Positions 26,694 to 37,066 are shown, counted from the stretch's first letter. The stretch is 64,000 nt of DNA from Vogesella indigofera (GCF_003633895.1 NZ_RBID01000014.1:299188-363187), one strand, 5' to 3'. Translations and numbers: made by a program. The notes: generated from the letters alone by a model not told the origin.

Positions 26694-26876
26694 TTAGCGA
26701 GCCGCGGCGATGTAGGCATCGCCCTGATAGTGTGCACTGGACAATCCCAGTGCCGAGTTGAAAGTCACCATGAAGCGGCGGCCAACCTGGCGGATGGCAA
26801 TGACTTCGTAGGCAACAGTGTGGTCAAGACGTTGTTCGGTGATGCGATCACCTGGTTGCAATTCCTGGATTTTCAT
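26694..26876 (-). CDS. Small conserved-looking hypothetical protein downstream of infA
   Basis: A 60-residue protein, MKIQELQPGDRITEQRLDHT onward, ending in HYQGDAYIAAAR. The beginning LQPGDRI and the following VAYEVIAIRQVGRRFMVTF look like a small beta-barrel (KOW/SH3-like). It has no signal or membrane segment. It follows infA by 25 bp on the same strand and is likely co-transcribed. The function is unknown; the link to a translation factor is only positional. Confidence 0.6.
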   Translation of the reverse strand: MKIQELQPGDRITEQRLDHTVAYEVIAIRQVGRRFMVTFNSALGLSSAHYQGDAYIAAAR

Positions 26877-26901
26877 TAAATTCCTTGTTCAATTCTCAAT
26901 A

Positions 26902-27159
26902 TCAGCGGCGGTAGTGCTGCGGAGCACCTTCCGGACGCGCTGTCGGGTGGCGGAAGTTGATCCGTCCCTTGCTCAAATCATACGGTGACATTTCTACGGT
27001 GACGCGGTCGCCCATCAGCACGCGGATGCGGTGCATGCGCATTTTGCCGGAGCCGTAGGCGAGGATTTCCACGCCGTTGTCCAGCAGTACACGAAAGCGC
27101 GATTCAGGCAGCATTTCGGTAACGACACCTTGCAGTTCGATCATATCTTCTTTAGACAT
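26902..27159 (-). CDS. infA: Translation initiation factor IF-1 (additional copy)
   Basis: An 85-residue OB-fold protein that binds the 30S A site. [24 protein letters not shown] and [39 protein letters not shown] are the IF-1 signature. The C-terminal tail ([15 protein letters not shown]) is longer than the 72-residue form, typical of the second infA found in Betaproteobacteria; the usual copy lies with the ribosomal-protein operon and is not in this window. A well-placed promoter at 27349-27377 gives a leader of roughly 180 nt. Confidence 0.92.
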   Translation of the reverse strand: MSKEDMIELQGVVTEMLPESRFRVLLDNGVEILAYGSGKMRMHRIRVLMGDRVTVEMSPYDLSKGRINFRHPTARPEGAPQHYRR

Positions 27160-27343
27160 TGTATTCTTTCGGGTAGCTGGTTCCGTGCCCGGTCATCAGA
27201 CCATGCACCAAGGCCCGTTCATAAGCAGCATGAACGGGAAAGAAATGTGAAACCGTGTTGGGGAGTGTCGCCTGCGAGGTAGGGCAGGGCAGGCAAAAAC
27301 AGACGGCAGCAGTACGAAAACTGTGCCAGCAAGACGGAAACAG
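27160..27343 (-). promoter_or_regulatory. Long structured leader of infA
   Basis: The stretch between the likely infA promoter and its start is about 180 nt and holds no gene. It contains a 9-bp hairpin, CCCGTTCAT (27213-27221) with ATGAACGGG (27229-27237). IF-1 genes can be cold-regulated through long leaders; such a role here is inference. Confidence 0.45.
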
Positions 27344-27348
27344 ACAGT

Positions 27349-27377
27349 ACTATACCGCTAAATCCATGATTTGTCAG
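27349..27377 (-). promoter_or_regulatory. Sigma-70 promoter for infA
   Basis: Read on the minus strand: CTGACA (27377-27372), a 17-bp spacer, then TATAGT (27354-27349). Both boxes are close to consensus and the spacing is ideal. It points toward infA. Confidence 0.75.
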
Positions 27378-27427
27378 TTTTTTCGTGCCACAGGACGACA
27401 AGCCCCAGTCAGCGATCGCAGGCCAGC

Positions 27428-27459
27428 TAAAAAGCAGGCGGATGCCGTGCTGGCATCCG
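27428..27459 (-). terminator. Terminator after the small HTH gene
   Basis: CGGATGCC and GGCATCCG (27439-27446 and 27452-27459) form an 8-bp stem. On the minus strand it is followed after CCTGC by TTTTTAG. It separates the HTH gene from infA. Confidence 0.6.
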
Positions 27460-27480
27460 GCCGCTTTTGACGGACTGGCT

Positions 27481-27672
27481 TTAGCTGGATAGCTGCTTCA
27501 TTGCACTGCGAAAGCGCGCATGCGCGCGTGAAACGGTAGAGAGACTGATATCGAGTTGGCGCGAGGCAGCATAACCGGTCATGCCGTCGATCTCCATCAG
27601 GCAGACTGCTTCACGGGACTTTTTCTTCAGGCCGATCATGTCCGCGATGCGTTTCATTTGTTCCAACCGCAT
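27481..27672 (-). CDS. Small helix-turn-helix protein
   Basis: A 63-residue protein starting MRLEQMKRIADMIGLKKKSR. The segment CLMEIDGMTGYAASRQLDISLSTVSRAHARF is a clear helix-turn-helix resembling TrfB/KorA-type or sigma-region-4-like domains. AAGGAG lies at a good distance before the ATG at 27672; upstream in-frame ATGs lack this. Base composition is lower in GC than its surroundings. It stands alone next to a MITE-like element, so it may be a remnant of mobile DNA. The target is unknown. Confidence 0.65.
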   Translation of the reverse strand: MRLEQMKRIADMIGLKKKSREAVCLMEIDGMTGYAASRQLDISLSTVSRAHARFRSAMKQLSS

Positions 27673-27770
27673 GATGATTCTCCTTGCTGGATAACAGGCG
27701 ACAGCGCATGCCTGATATAAGCTTAGACCGTATTGCCCGAATTGCCATGCTGCATGGCACAAGCCGCTTA

Positions 27771-27910
27771 GAGCCTATTCACGATCTGCTGCGCTTCGGC
27801 GATACCGCGTTGAAAACGGCTTCGGAATGCTCATTTACCACTTATAAACTCCGCTTCCTCAGCCGTTTTCGCCTTGTCTCGCTCTAGCTCGCGAAATCGT
27901 GAACAGGCTC
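27771..27910. repeat. MITE-like element, copy 2 (well preserved)
   Basis: 140 bp bounded by GAGCCTATTCACGAT and ATCGTGAACAGGCTC, 15-bp terminal inverted repeats with 14 of 15 pairs. TA flanks both ends, as in target duplications of IS630/mariner-type elements. It has no coding capacity. Its interior matches the element at 6830-6980 in inverse orientation. The right-hand TA belongs to the GST stop codon. Confidence 0.8.
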
Positions 27911-28518
27911 TACGCTGGCGGCAGCGTGTCACTGAAGCTGGCGCGCTGCTGTAGCCGTTGTGCCAGACTGGCCAGATTCGGATGCAGCGTGCGCCAGTCG
28001 AGATCGGCAAAGCGGAAGTCGAGGTAACCCAGGCAGCAACCGACGCTGATGTCGGCAATGCCGTAGCTGTCGGCGCAGCACCAGTTGCGCTCGCCGAGGT
28101 CGTGCGCCAGGGCGGCCAGGCCGCGGATGACCTTGTCGTGCTGGCGGTTGATCCAGTCGGCGCTTTGCAGTGCCGGCGGGCGGCGCTGTTCGATCACGAT
28201 ATTGGCGGCGGCATCGCAGATGCCATCGGCCAGCGCCTCCCAGCGGCGGGCTTCGATCAGCTGGCGGCGTTCCTGCGGGAACAGCCGTGCCACCGGGGAA
28301 ATGCTGTCCAGATATTCGACGATGACGCGGGAATCAAACAGCGCGCTGCCGTCGTCCAGCAGCAATACCGGCACCTTGCCCAGCGGGTTGAACTCGGCGA
28401 CCCGGCTGCCGGCCTCCCAGGGCAGGTCCAGTTCCAGCGGGCAGTCGATCTTTTTCTCGGCCAGCACCACGCGCACCTTGCGGGCAAACGGGCTGGTCAG
28501 TGAGGCAATCAGTTTCAT
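27910..28518 (-). CDS. Glutathione S-transferase family protein
   Basis: A 202-residue cytosolic GST-fold protein. The thioredoxin-like N-terminus has SLTSPFARKVRVVLAEK (catalytic Ser or Thr region, 6-22), the cis-proline segment GKVPVLLLDD and the glutathione-binding DSRVIVEYL. The all-helical C-terminal domain has SYGIADISVGCCLGYLDFR. The stop codon overlaps the right edge of the MITE-like element, so the extreme C-terminus may have been altered by insertion. The substrate is unknown. Confidence 0.9.
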   Translation of the reverse strand: MKLIASLTSPFARKVRVVLAEKKIDCPLELDLPWEAGSRVAEFNPLGKVPVLLLDDGSALFDSRVIVEYLDSISPVARLFPQERRQLIEARRWEALADGICDAAANIVIEQRRPPALQSADWINRQHDKVIRGLAALAHDLGERNWCCADSYGIADISVGCCLGYLDFRFADLDWRTLHPNLASLAQRLQQRASFSDTLPPA

Positions 28519-28623
28519 GATGGTGTGTGTGCTTGGCGGCTTGTTTCGCGGGAGTGCGATATTGTAAGCGCAGTATCAGCAACGGCGGGATGAGCGTCAA
28601 TCGCGCCGTTGCCGGGCCGGGCC

Positions 28624-29331
28624 TTATTGCAGCTCGATACGGCCGCTGACATTGAGCTGGATGGTGCTTTTACCCGGTTGCCATTCCGGCGTGGTCACCT
28701 CGGCCACCGCGTCGGCCGTCATCGCCTTGGCGCGCATCATCAGCGGCGGCATGTTCGGCTGGCTTTCGCCGATGGTCAGCTCGCGCACCTGCTGTTGCGG
28801 CTTGCCCAGCGCCTTGCCGGCGGCGGTGGCCTGGTGCTGCAGCAGGGCAATCGCTTCCGGGATCAGTGTCTGCTCGGTGGCCTTGCGCGTGCTGTCGGCG
28901 ACGCTGAACTGCACCCCTTCCAGCAGCATGTATTTCTGCAGCTGGGCGATCAGCTCGGCGGCGGCGGTAAAGTCGCGGCTGTGCAGGCGGATGTCGGCGC
29001 GGCCCTGCCAGCCATTGATCTTGCCGTTCTTGTCGTAGCTGGGCCAGCTATTGTAGTTGCCGCTGCTGATGGTCACTTTCGGGTAGCCGGCGGCATCGGC
29101 CTTGGCGCGGTTGAGGGCGCGGTTCAGCTTGTCGGCCAGCTGCGCCGCCTGTGGCTGCCGTTCCTGGATGTACAGCGTCGCGTTCAGCTGGTCATTCGGC
29201 AACTCGCGTTGGGCGCTGGCGCTGAGGTTGAGGACGGTGGCGGGCTCGGCCGCCTGGGCCGGTGCCAGCTGGCTCAGCAGCAGGGTGACGCCGAGCAGCA
29301 AGGGACGGGAAGAACGCAGGAACAGGGACAT
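28624..29331 (-). CDS. SIMPL-domain (DUF541) periplasmic protein
   Basis: A 235-residue protein with signal peptide MSLFLRSSRPLLLGVTLLLS ending near AQA and the SIMPL/DUF541 fold: VLNLSASAQRELPNDQLNATLYIQ, a variable middle, and LTIGESQ with a C-terminal beta strand STIQLNVSGRIEL. Related proteins (E. coli YggE, mammalian SIMPL) are linked to oxidative stress or secreted channels, but the activity is not defined. It stands alone between GST and an ABC operon. Confidence 0.85.
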   Translation of the reverse strand: MSLFLRSSRPLLLGVTLLLSQLAPAQAAEPATVLNLSASAQRELPNDQLNATLYIQERQPQAAQLADKLNRALNRAKADAAGYPKVTISSGNYNSWPSYDKNGKINGWQGRADIRLHSRDFTAAAELIAQLQKYMLLEGVQFSVADSTRKATEQTLIPEAIALLQHQATAAGKALGKPQQQVRELTIGESQPNMPPLMMRAKAMTADAVAEVTTPEWQPGKSTIQLNVSGRIELQ

Positions 29332-29499
29332 GATGGGACCTTTCGCGGTGAAAACAGCGCTGTGACTGTGGCGATGCGTGATGGTTGCAATCGTACCGGC
29401 TAATTATGGCCGTTGAATGTAACGCTGTCGCGCGGCGGGCGAGCGGGCATGAAAAAGCACGACCCGCGGGCCGTGCTGTGTGTGGGGCGCTTGCCGGCT

Positions 29500-30294
29500 T
29501 CAGCCCAGCAGCAGCGCGTCGTCGTCGATCTGTTCGCCGCGGGTCTTCTCGAACATCGCCAGCAGGTCGCTGACCTGCATCTGCTTGCGCTCGTCGCCGC
29601 TGACATCCAGCACCACGCGGCCCTGATGCAGCATCACGGTGCGGTGGCCGTGATCCAGCGCCTGGCGCATGGAGTGGGTGACCATCATCGCGGTGAGCTT
29701 GTTCTCCTGCACGATGCGGTCGGTCAGCTCCAGCACGAAGGCGGCGGTTTTCGGGTCCAGCGCGGCGGTGTGCTCGTCCAGCAGCAGAATGCGCGACGGC
29801 TGCAGCGAGGCCATCAGCAGGCTGACCGCCTGGCGCTGGCCGCCGGAGAGCAGGTCGATGCGGTCGGCGAGGCGGTTTTCCAGCCCCAGCTTCAGCATCG
29901 CCAGCTTGTCACGGAACAGCTCGCGCTGCTCGACGCGGATGGCGCGGCCAAAGCCGCGGCTGCGGCCACGGTGCCACGCCAGCGCCATGTTTTCCTCGAT
30001 GCTGAGGCCTTCGCAGGTGCCAGCCATCGGGTCCTGGAACACGCGCGCCACCATGCCGGCGCGTTGCCAGGCCGGCACGCGGGTGACGTCCTGCTCGTCG
30101 ATGTGCAGGCTGCCGCGGTCGACGAACAGGTCGCCGGAGATGGCATTCAGCAGCGTGGATTTGCCGGCGCCGTTGCTGCCGATCACGGTCACGAACTGGC
30201 CGGATTCGATGGTCAGCGACAGGCCGCGCAGCACCGGATTCTCGATCGGGGTGCCGGGGTTGAAGGTCTTGAACAGATTGTCGGCGCGCAGCAT
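29500..30294 (-). CDS. ABC transporter ATP-binding protein
   Basis: A 264-residue ATPase of an importer. Walker A GSNGAGKST (about 39-47), signature LLSGGQRQAVSLLMA, Walker B RILLLDEHTAALDP and the switch His VTHSM are all present; Walker B shows DEHTAAL instead of the usual DEPTxxL. It overlaps the permease stop by one base (TGATG). With the permease and the upstream binding protein it forms the DUF534/TrpXYZ-like importer type that carries aromatic amino acids in some bacteria. The substrate is not known here. Confidence 0.88.
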   Translation of the reverse strand: MLRADNLFKTFNPGTPIENPVLRGLSLTIESGQFVTVIGSNGAGKSTLLNAISGDLFVDRGSLHIDEQDVTRVPAWQRAGMVARVFQDPMAGTCEGLSIEENMALAWHRGRSRGFGRAIRVEQRELFRDKLAMLKLGLENRLADRIDLLSGGQRQAVSLLMASLQPSRILLLDEHTAALDPKTAAFVLELTDRIVQENKLTAMMVTHSMRQALDHGHRTVMLHQGRVVLDVSGDERKQMQVSDLLAMFEKTRGEQIDDDALLLG

Positions 30295-31193
30295 CAGTGC
30301 TTTCCTCCGGCCTTGCGGGAAAATTTCGCTTTCAGTTTCGGCAATACCAGGGCAAAGCCCACCAGCAGCGCGGTGATCAGGTTCAGGTCCTGTGCCTGCA
30401 GGCCGATGAAGTCGGCGTTCAGCGCCACCGCGATCAGCAGGCGGTACAGCAGCGCGCCGATGATGGTGGCCAGCGTGATCACCCACAGCTTGCGCGACGG
30501 CAGCAGGGTTTCGCCGATGATCACCGCGGCGAGGCCGACCACGATGGTGCCGACGCCCATCGACACGTCGGCGCCGCCCTGGGTCTGCACGTACAGCGCG
30601 CCGGCCAGCGCGATCAGCGCATTGGACAGCGCCATGCCGGACAGCACCATGCGCTCGGTGGCCACGCCCTGGGCGCGGGCCATGCGCGGGTTGGCGCCGG
30701 TGGCGCGCATCGCGAGTCCGGTCTGCGAGGCAAAGAACAGGTCCAGCGCGATCTTGGTGACGACGATGATCACCGCCAGCACCGCCGGCTGCACCAGCCA
30801 GCTGTTTTCCAGCGCCTCGCCGATGAACGGGGCGAACACCGTCGGCGAGCCGATCAGCGGCATATTGGGCGCGCCCATGATGCGCAGGTTGATCGAGTAC
30901 AGCGCGATCATCACCAGGATGCTGGCCAGCAACTGCAGGATGTTGAGACGCACGTGCAGCCAGGCGGTGACCAGGCCGGATGCGGCGCCGGCCAGCGCGC
31001 CGAAGGCGCAGGCCAGCCACGGGTCGTGGCCGCCGGCGATCAGGGTGGCGGCGACGGCGCCGCCCAGCGGGAAGCTGCCGTCGGCGGTGAGGTCGGGGAA
31101 GTCAAGGATGCGGAAGGAAATCAGCACGCCCAGCGCCACCAGCGCAAAGATCAGACCGATTTCCAGGGCACCCATCAATGCGATAGGGGTCAT
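30294..31193 (-). CDS. ABC transporter permease
   Basis: A 299-residue inner-membrane protein with about eight to nine hydrophobic segments of the branched-chain amino acid/LivH-like permease family: LISFRILDFPDLTADGSFPLGGAV, GLAMRATGANPRMARAQGV (the EAA-like loop) and VSMGVGTIVVGLAAVIIGE. It belongs with the ATPase downstream and the binding protein upstream. About 108 bp containing an inverted repeat pair separate it from the binding-protein gene. Confidence 0.88.
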   Translation of the reverse strand: MTPIALMGALEIGLIFALVALGVLISFRILDFPDLTADGSFPLGGAVAATLIAGGHDPWLACAFGALAGAASGLVTAWLHVRLNILQLLASILVMIALYSINLRIMGAPNMPLIGSPTVFAPFIGEALENSWLVQPAVLAVIIVVTKIALDLFFASQTGLAMRATGANPRMARAQGVATERMVLSGMALSNALIALAGALYVQTQGGADVSMGVGTIVVGLAAVIIGETLLPSRKLWVITLATIIGALLYRLLIAVALNADFIGLQAQDLNLITALLVGFALVLPKLKAKFSRKAGGKH

Positions 31194-31262
31194 AGCTTAC
31201 CTGCAATAACAAGCGCTCCTGTGCGCCAATCGGTAATCGGGCATCGCGGAGCGCGGGGTGAA

Positions 31263-31298
31263 CAAGGTTGGCCGCAACGGTGGCTGCGGCCAACGTTG
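31263..31298. repeat. Inverted repeat pair inside the ABC operon
   Basis: CAAGGTTGGCCGCAA (31263-31277) faces TGCGGCCAACGTTGG (31284-31298), able to form a stem of about 13 bp with one mismatch. It lies 4 bp downstream of the binding-protein stop and upstream of the permease, where it could reduce read-through or protect the upstream mRNA. Confidence 0.85.
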
Positions 31299-31301
31299 GC
31301 A

Positions 31302-32270
31302 TTACTTGATGATTTCCTTGGCTTCCTTCAGCAGCGCCGGCGACAGGGTGACGCCCTGTTTCTGCGCCGCGCCCTGGTTCAGCGTCAGCGACAGCTTCTC
31401 GCCGACTTGCGGCGCGATGGCGGCGGCTTTCTCGCCTTTCAGGATGCGCACCACCAGCTTGCCGGTCTGGCGGCCGATGTCGTAGTAGTTCTGGCCCAGT
31501 GCTGCGGTGGCGCCACGCTTCACCGAATCGGTATCGGCGGCCACCAGCGGGATCTTGGCCTGCTGCGCCATGCCGACCAGCGACTCGTAGGTCGACACCA
31601 CGTTGTTGTCGGTGCTGGTGTAGATCACGTCGACCTTGCCGATCAGGCTCTTGGCGGCCGGGGCCACGTCCACGGTGCGTGCCGCCGGTGCTTCCACCAG
31701 CGTCATGCCGCGCTTGGCCAGCTCGGCCTTCAGCTCCTTGGCCACGATCACCGAGTTGACTTCACCCGGGCTGTACACCATGCCGACGCGCTTGGCGCCC
31801 GGCTTCACCTTGCTGATCAGGTCAACCTGCGACGACAGCTTCAGCATGTCGGAAACGCCGGTGACGTTGCCGTTGCCGGCTTTCCAGCTTTTCACCAGCT
31901 TGGCGGCGACCGGATCGGTGACCGCGGTGAACACCACCGGAATGCTGCGGGTGCCGGCGACGGCGGCCTGCGCGCTCGGCGTGGCGATGGCCACGATCAC
32001 GTCCGGCGCGTCACCGATGAACTTGCGGGCGATCTGCGCGGCGGTGGCCGGGTTGCCCTGCGCGCTCTGGTACTGGTACTTGATCTGCTTGCCGGCCTCG
32101 AAGCCGGCCGCCTTCAGTTCGTCTTCCACGCCCTTGCGCGCGGCATCCAGCGCCGGGTGATCCACAATGGCGGTGACGGCGACCGATTTCATGTCGGCGG
32201 CAGTGGCGAACGGGCTGAGGCTGGCGGCCAGCAGCGCGGCCAGGACGGTGCGGCGAGGGAAGTTCATCAT
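31302..32270 (-). CDS. ABC transporter substrate-binding protein (DUF534 type)
   Basis: A 322-residue periplasmic binding protein. The signal peptide MMNFPRRTVLAALLAASLSP ends near ATA-AD. Conserved pieces are VTAIVDHPALDAARKGVEDELKAAGF, IPVVFTAVTDPVAAKLV, VGMVYSPGEVNS and IYTSTDNNVVSTYESL, characteristic of the DUF534 (TrpX-like) family. Followed by permease and ATPase genes. The second ATG could be the start. The ligand is unresolved; aromatic amino acids are a family-based possibility. Confidence 0.88.
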   Translation of the reverse strand: MMNFPRRTVLAALLAASLSPFATAADMKSVAVTAIVDHPALDAARKGVEDELKAAGFEAGKQIKYQYQSAQGNPATAAQIARKFIGDAPDVIVAIATPSAQAAVAGTRSIPVVFTAVTDPVAAKLVKSWKAGNGNVTGVSDMLKLSSQVDLISKVKPGAKRVGMVYSPGEVNSVIVAKELKAELAKRGMTLVEAPAARTVDVAPAAKSLIGKVDVIYTSTDNNVVSTYESLVGMAQQAKIPLVAADTDSVKRGATAALGQNYYDIGRQTGKLVVRILKGEKAAAIAPQVGEKLSLTLNQGAAQKQGVTLSPALLKEAKEIIK

Positions 32271-32429
32271 GGCGATACCTTTGTTCCGGATGGTATTGTT
32301 GACTTGGTAATGCAGCTTTCGCGCAATGATATTGCAAAGCCACGCTTATTTCAGTTTGTGCGAAGCAATAATATTTCAAATATTGTATCCATGGGAAGCA
32401 ATCTGCCACCGCTTGGTGCATTGCGAAAT

Positions 32430-32452
32430 GAAAAGGCCCCATAACGGGGCCT
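32430..32452 (-). terminator. Terminator after aceB
   Basis: AGGCCCC (32434-32440) pairs with GGGGCCT (32446-32452) across a 5-base loop, and on the minus strand TTTTC follows. It separates aceB from the ABC operon. Confidence 0.75.
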
Positions 32453-32489
32453 AGGCGCTGTTTGCTATCAAAATGGGCAGGGCGGCGGC

Positions 32490-34085
<1,596 letters not shown>

Positions 34086-34249
34086 GGCTGTTCTCTCCTG
34101 TGCTTGTCGGGTGGTGGCGGCAAGTTTCTGTTTTTATTTGCGATCTTGCTTAGCAACTGCTTGCTTTGCGGTGCAGTTTAGCATGTGGCAGTGTGGGAAA
34201 ATCCGGTAATATCGCGAAACATATTTTACTTTTTGTGAGGTAATGCCCG

Positions 34250-35140
34250 GTGCTGAAGCAGATGGAAACCTTTGTCGCGGTGGTCAATCTGGGCAGCCTG
34301 TCGGCGGCGGCGCGACAGGAGGGGGTGGTGGCGGCGATGATCGGGCGGCGGCTGGATGCGCTGGAAGAGCGGCTGGGGGTCAAGCTGCTGGTGCGAACCA
34401 CGCGCAGTGTGACGCTGACGCAGGAGGGCACTGCCTTTTTCGAGGATTGCCAGCGCATCCTGGCCGAACTGGCCGAGGCCGAGGCGGCGGTGGCCTCCGG
34501 CAGTGGCCGGGCCCGTGGCCACCTGCGGCTGTCGGCGCCGGCCGGTTTTGGCCGCCGCCACGTCGCGCCGCACATCGCCTCCTTCCAGCAGGCGCATCCC
34601 GATCTGCGCGTCACGCTGGACCTGTCCGACCGGCTGGTGGATCTGGCGCGCGACCGCATCGACTGCGCCATCCGCATTTCCGATCTCGCCGATTCCTCGC
34701 TGGTGGCGGTGCGGCTGGCGGAAAACCGCCGCGTGGTGGTGGCGGCGCCGGCCTATCTGGCGCGGCACGGCATCCCGCGCACGCTGGAGGACCTGACCGG
34801 CCACAACTGCCTGTCGCTGGGCGAGAGCCAGAGCCGCGGCTGGACTTTCAAGGTCGACGGCGAGCTGCTCAACCTGCGCGTGCGCGGCGTGCTGGAGTGC
34901 AATGACGGCGCGGTGCTGCACGACTGGGCGCTGGCCGGGTTGGGGCTGGCGTGGCGTTCGCTGTGGGAGGTGAAGGACGACCTGTCCGATGGCCGGCTGG
35001 TGACGGTGCTGGAGCGTTTTTCGTCGCCGGATTATCCGGTGTACGCGGTGGTGCCGCAGCGGCGCTTCCTGCCCGGGCGGGTACGGCTGTTCATCGACCA
35101 CCTGAAGGCTTGCTACAGCAGCCCCGGCTATTGGGACTAG
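34250..35140 (+). CDS. LysR-family transcriptional regulator
   Basis: A 296-residue LysR regulator. HTH: METFVAVVNLGSLSAAARQEGVVAAMIGRRLDALEERLGVKLLVRTTRSVTLTQEG. The effector domain continues to the end with GLGLAWRSLWEV. The likely start is the GTG at 34250, nine bases after GAGG; an ATG at 34262 is an alternative. It diverges from aceB over an AT-rich region, so aceB is a candidate target. The co-inducer is unknown. Confidence 0.88.
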   Translation: MLKQMETFVAVVNLGSLSAAARQEGVVAAMIGRRLDALEERLGVKLLVRTTRSVTLTQEGTAFFEDCQRILAELAEAEAAVASGSGRARGHLRLSAPAGFGRRHVAPHIASFQQAHPDLRVTLDLSDRLVDLARDRIDCAIRISDLADSSLVAVRLAENRRVVVAAPAYLARHGIPRTLEDLTGHNCLSLGESQSRGWTFKVDGELLNLRVRGVLECNDGAVLHDWALAGLGLAWRSLWEVKDDLSDGRLVTVLERFSSPDYPVYAVVPQRRFLPGRVRLFIDHLKACYSSPGYWD

Positions 35141-35150
35141 CGGCGCCGGC

Positions 35151-35165
35151 TTGCGGCCAACCTTG
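35151..35165 (+). repeat. Dispersed repeat, single intergenic copy
   Basis: TTGCGGCCAACCTTG, an exact core copy 11 bp after the LysR stop in the gap before the convergent diguanylate cyclase gene. Confidence 0.85.
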
Positions 35166-35272
35166 GGGTAGCTGGTCCGCGATTGGGAGACTATCTAGTG
35201 GCGGCGCCAGAGTGTGCGACGGGGAGTGGGCAGGCGGGCGGCACGTACTGACGTGGCCGCCCGCCGGGCAGG

Positions 35273-37066
35273 CTAGGGGGTTTCCGCCGACAGGGTGCGG
35301 TTCTTGCCGGCCAGCTTGGCGCGGTACATGGCGCTGTCGGCACGTTCGATCACGTCGGTATCGCACTCGCCGAGGTGCCACAGCGCGACACCGGCGCTGA
35401 AGGTCACCACCAGCCGGTCCTGGTTGGCGAGGTAGAAGTTCTTGGTCAGCTCGCGCTGCAGGCGCTGAACCAGCTCGACCGCCTCGTTGATGCCGGTGTC
35501 CGGCAGCAGTACCACGAACTCCTCGCCGCCGAAGCGGGCGACGATGTCGGAGCTGCGCATCGAGCGGTGCATCAGCTCCACCAGATACTTCAGCACGTCG
35601 TCACCGGTCAGGTGGCCGTAACGGTCGTTCAGCTGCTTGAAGTTGTCGACGTCGATCAGCGCCACCGACAGCGGTTGGCCGCTGCGCTTGGCGCGGCTGA
35701 TCTCGCGCTCGAAGTGTTCTTCCAGGCCGCGGCGGTTGTAGGCGCCGGTGAGCTGGTCTTCCTTGATCTTGGCGCTGGCCGCTTCCAGCGCGTGTTCCAG
35801 CTCGCTGATGCGCTGCTGCGCGCTGTGCACCTCGTTGCGGGCCGCCAGCAGTTCGCCGTGCGATTCGCTGAGGTTGGTCTGCATGTTGGCGGTATCGCTC
35901 AGCAGCAGTTGCAGGATGTCGTTCAGCTGGTTGACGTCCTGGGTGCCGCGGATGCTCTCGCTGTGGCTGTGCAGGCGTTGCTGGAAGTCGCCGGTGCTGC
36001 TGCTCATCAATGACAGCTTGTCGAGGAAGGTGTCCAGCAGCGCGCGCAGGGAGCTGGTGGCCTCGTCCAGCGAGTGTTTCAGCGTGCCCTGCTTGTGGAT
36101 CACTTCCTTGAGGCTGGCTTCCAGCTGGTAGATGTGCTGGATCGAGATGTTCGGCTGCGCCAGGATCTGCTGCAGGCCGCTGATCTGGCCGACCAGATAG
36201 CTGTCGGACTGGTTCAGCTCGGCGACATTCTGCAGCATCAGCTGCATCAGGTTGGACAGGCCGGTGACCAGTCGTTCGTCGTCCTGCGACTGCAGCTCGA
36301 GGCGGATCAGGAAGCTGCGCAGCTGCGGGAAGAAATTGTCGACATCGTGGCTGTTGTGGATGCTGCCCAGCGCGTTGCGGGTGTCACTGAAGTGTTGTGA
36401 CAGTTCTGGATAGTGCACCAGTCGCGGCTCGATGCCGAACTTGAGGGTGTAGTCGAAGACATCCTTCCACACCTGGCAGCGGTCGCCGTCGTCCGCCTCG
36501 TCGGCAGCGGCTGTCGGGCTTGGCACCGGCGCGCTGCTGGCGAGCGTGGTGTCGGCGTCCGCTTGTGCGGGCTGGCCGGCTGCCGGCTGCAGCCAGCTTT
36601 TCACCAGGTTGTGCAGCTTTTCGTTGAGTTCGTCCGGGGTGTTGCCGAAGGACAGCAGCACCCGTTCCAGTGCCGACTGCTTGTAGTTCTGGCTCAGGGC
36701 CGGATTGCGGATTTCCCAGGCCTTCATCAGGTCCTGGATCAGGCTGCCCCAGTTTTGCGCCAGCTGGCGGTTGCGGCCGTTGAGTTCGGCCAGTTCCAGC
36801 GTCAGCTGTGGCACCAGCTCCCATTTTTCATCGTCGATGGCACGGCGCAGCTTGGCGATGGCAATCTTGCTGCTGGCTTCTTCCGCCGGCAGGCTCTCGT
36901 AGGCGCGCAGCAGCAGGTCGGCCAGCTTGTTGCTGCGGGCCTCGGCGGGCACACCCATGATTTCGCTGTAAACGCGTTCGAAATTGTCCGGTGTCGGGAG
37001 GAGTTTGCGCAGCGTCAGCTGTTTCAGCGTCTCGCGCGCGGTGTCGATTGGATTGTGCGTCGTCAT
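35273..37066 (-). CDS. Diguanylate cyclase (GGDEF domain) with a long helical N-terminus
   Basis: A 597-residue protein making cyclic di-GMP. The first ~420 residues are soluble and helical, with coiled-coil segments (SESHGELLAARNEVHSAQQRISELEHALEAA) and no transmembrane helix. The GGDEF domain carries GGEEF at 513-517, and the product-inhibition I-site RSSD is at 504-507, exactly five residues before it, so an active, feedback-controlled enzyme is predicted. The start at 37066 (MTTHNPIDTARETLKQ) has AGGG before it; an ATG at 37099 without a ribosome site is the alternative. It lies downstream of eno-ftsB on the same strand. Confidence 0.9.
   Translation of the reverse strand: MTTHNPIDTARETLKQLTLRKLLPTPDNFERVYSEIMGVPAEARSNKLADLLLRAYESLPAEEASSKIAIAKLRRAIDDEKWELVPQLTLELAELNGRNRQLAQNWGSLIQDLMKAWEIRNPALSQNYKQSALERVLLSFGNTPDELNEKLHNLVKSWLQPAAGQPAQADADTTLASSAPVPSPTAAADEADDGDRCQVWKDVFDYTLKFGIEPRLVHYPELSQHFSDTRNALGSIHNSHDVDNFFPQLRSFLIRLELQSQDDERLVTGLSNLMQLMLQNVAELNQSDSYLVGQISGLQQILAQPNISIQHIYQLEASLKEVIHKQGTLKHSLDEATSSLRALLDTFLDKLSLMSSSTGDFQQRLHSHSESIRGTQDVNQLNDILQLLLSDTANMQTNLSESHGELLAARNEVHSAQQRISELEHALEAASAKIKEDQLTGAYNRRGLEEHFEREISRAKRSGQPLSVALIDVDNFKQLNDRYGHLTGDDVLKYLVELMHRSMRSSDIVARFGGEEFVVLLPDTGINEAVELVQRLQRELTKNFYLANQDRLVVTFSAGVALWHLGECDTDVIERADSAMYRAKLAGKNRTLSAETP

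Noticed and set aside
32271-32429. A regulatory RNA or operator upstream of the DUF534 ABC operon
   Set aside because: The region is AT-richer but I found no dyad or riboswitch-like pairing strong enough to report.
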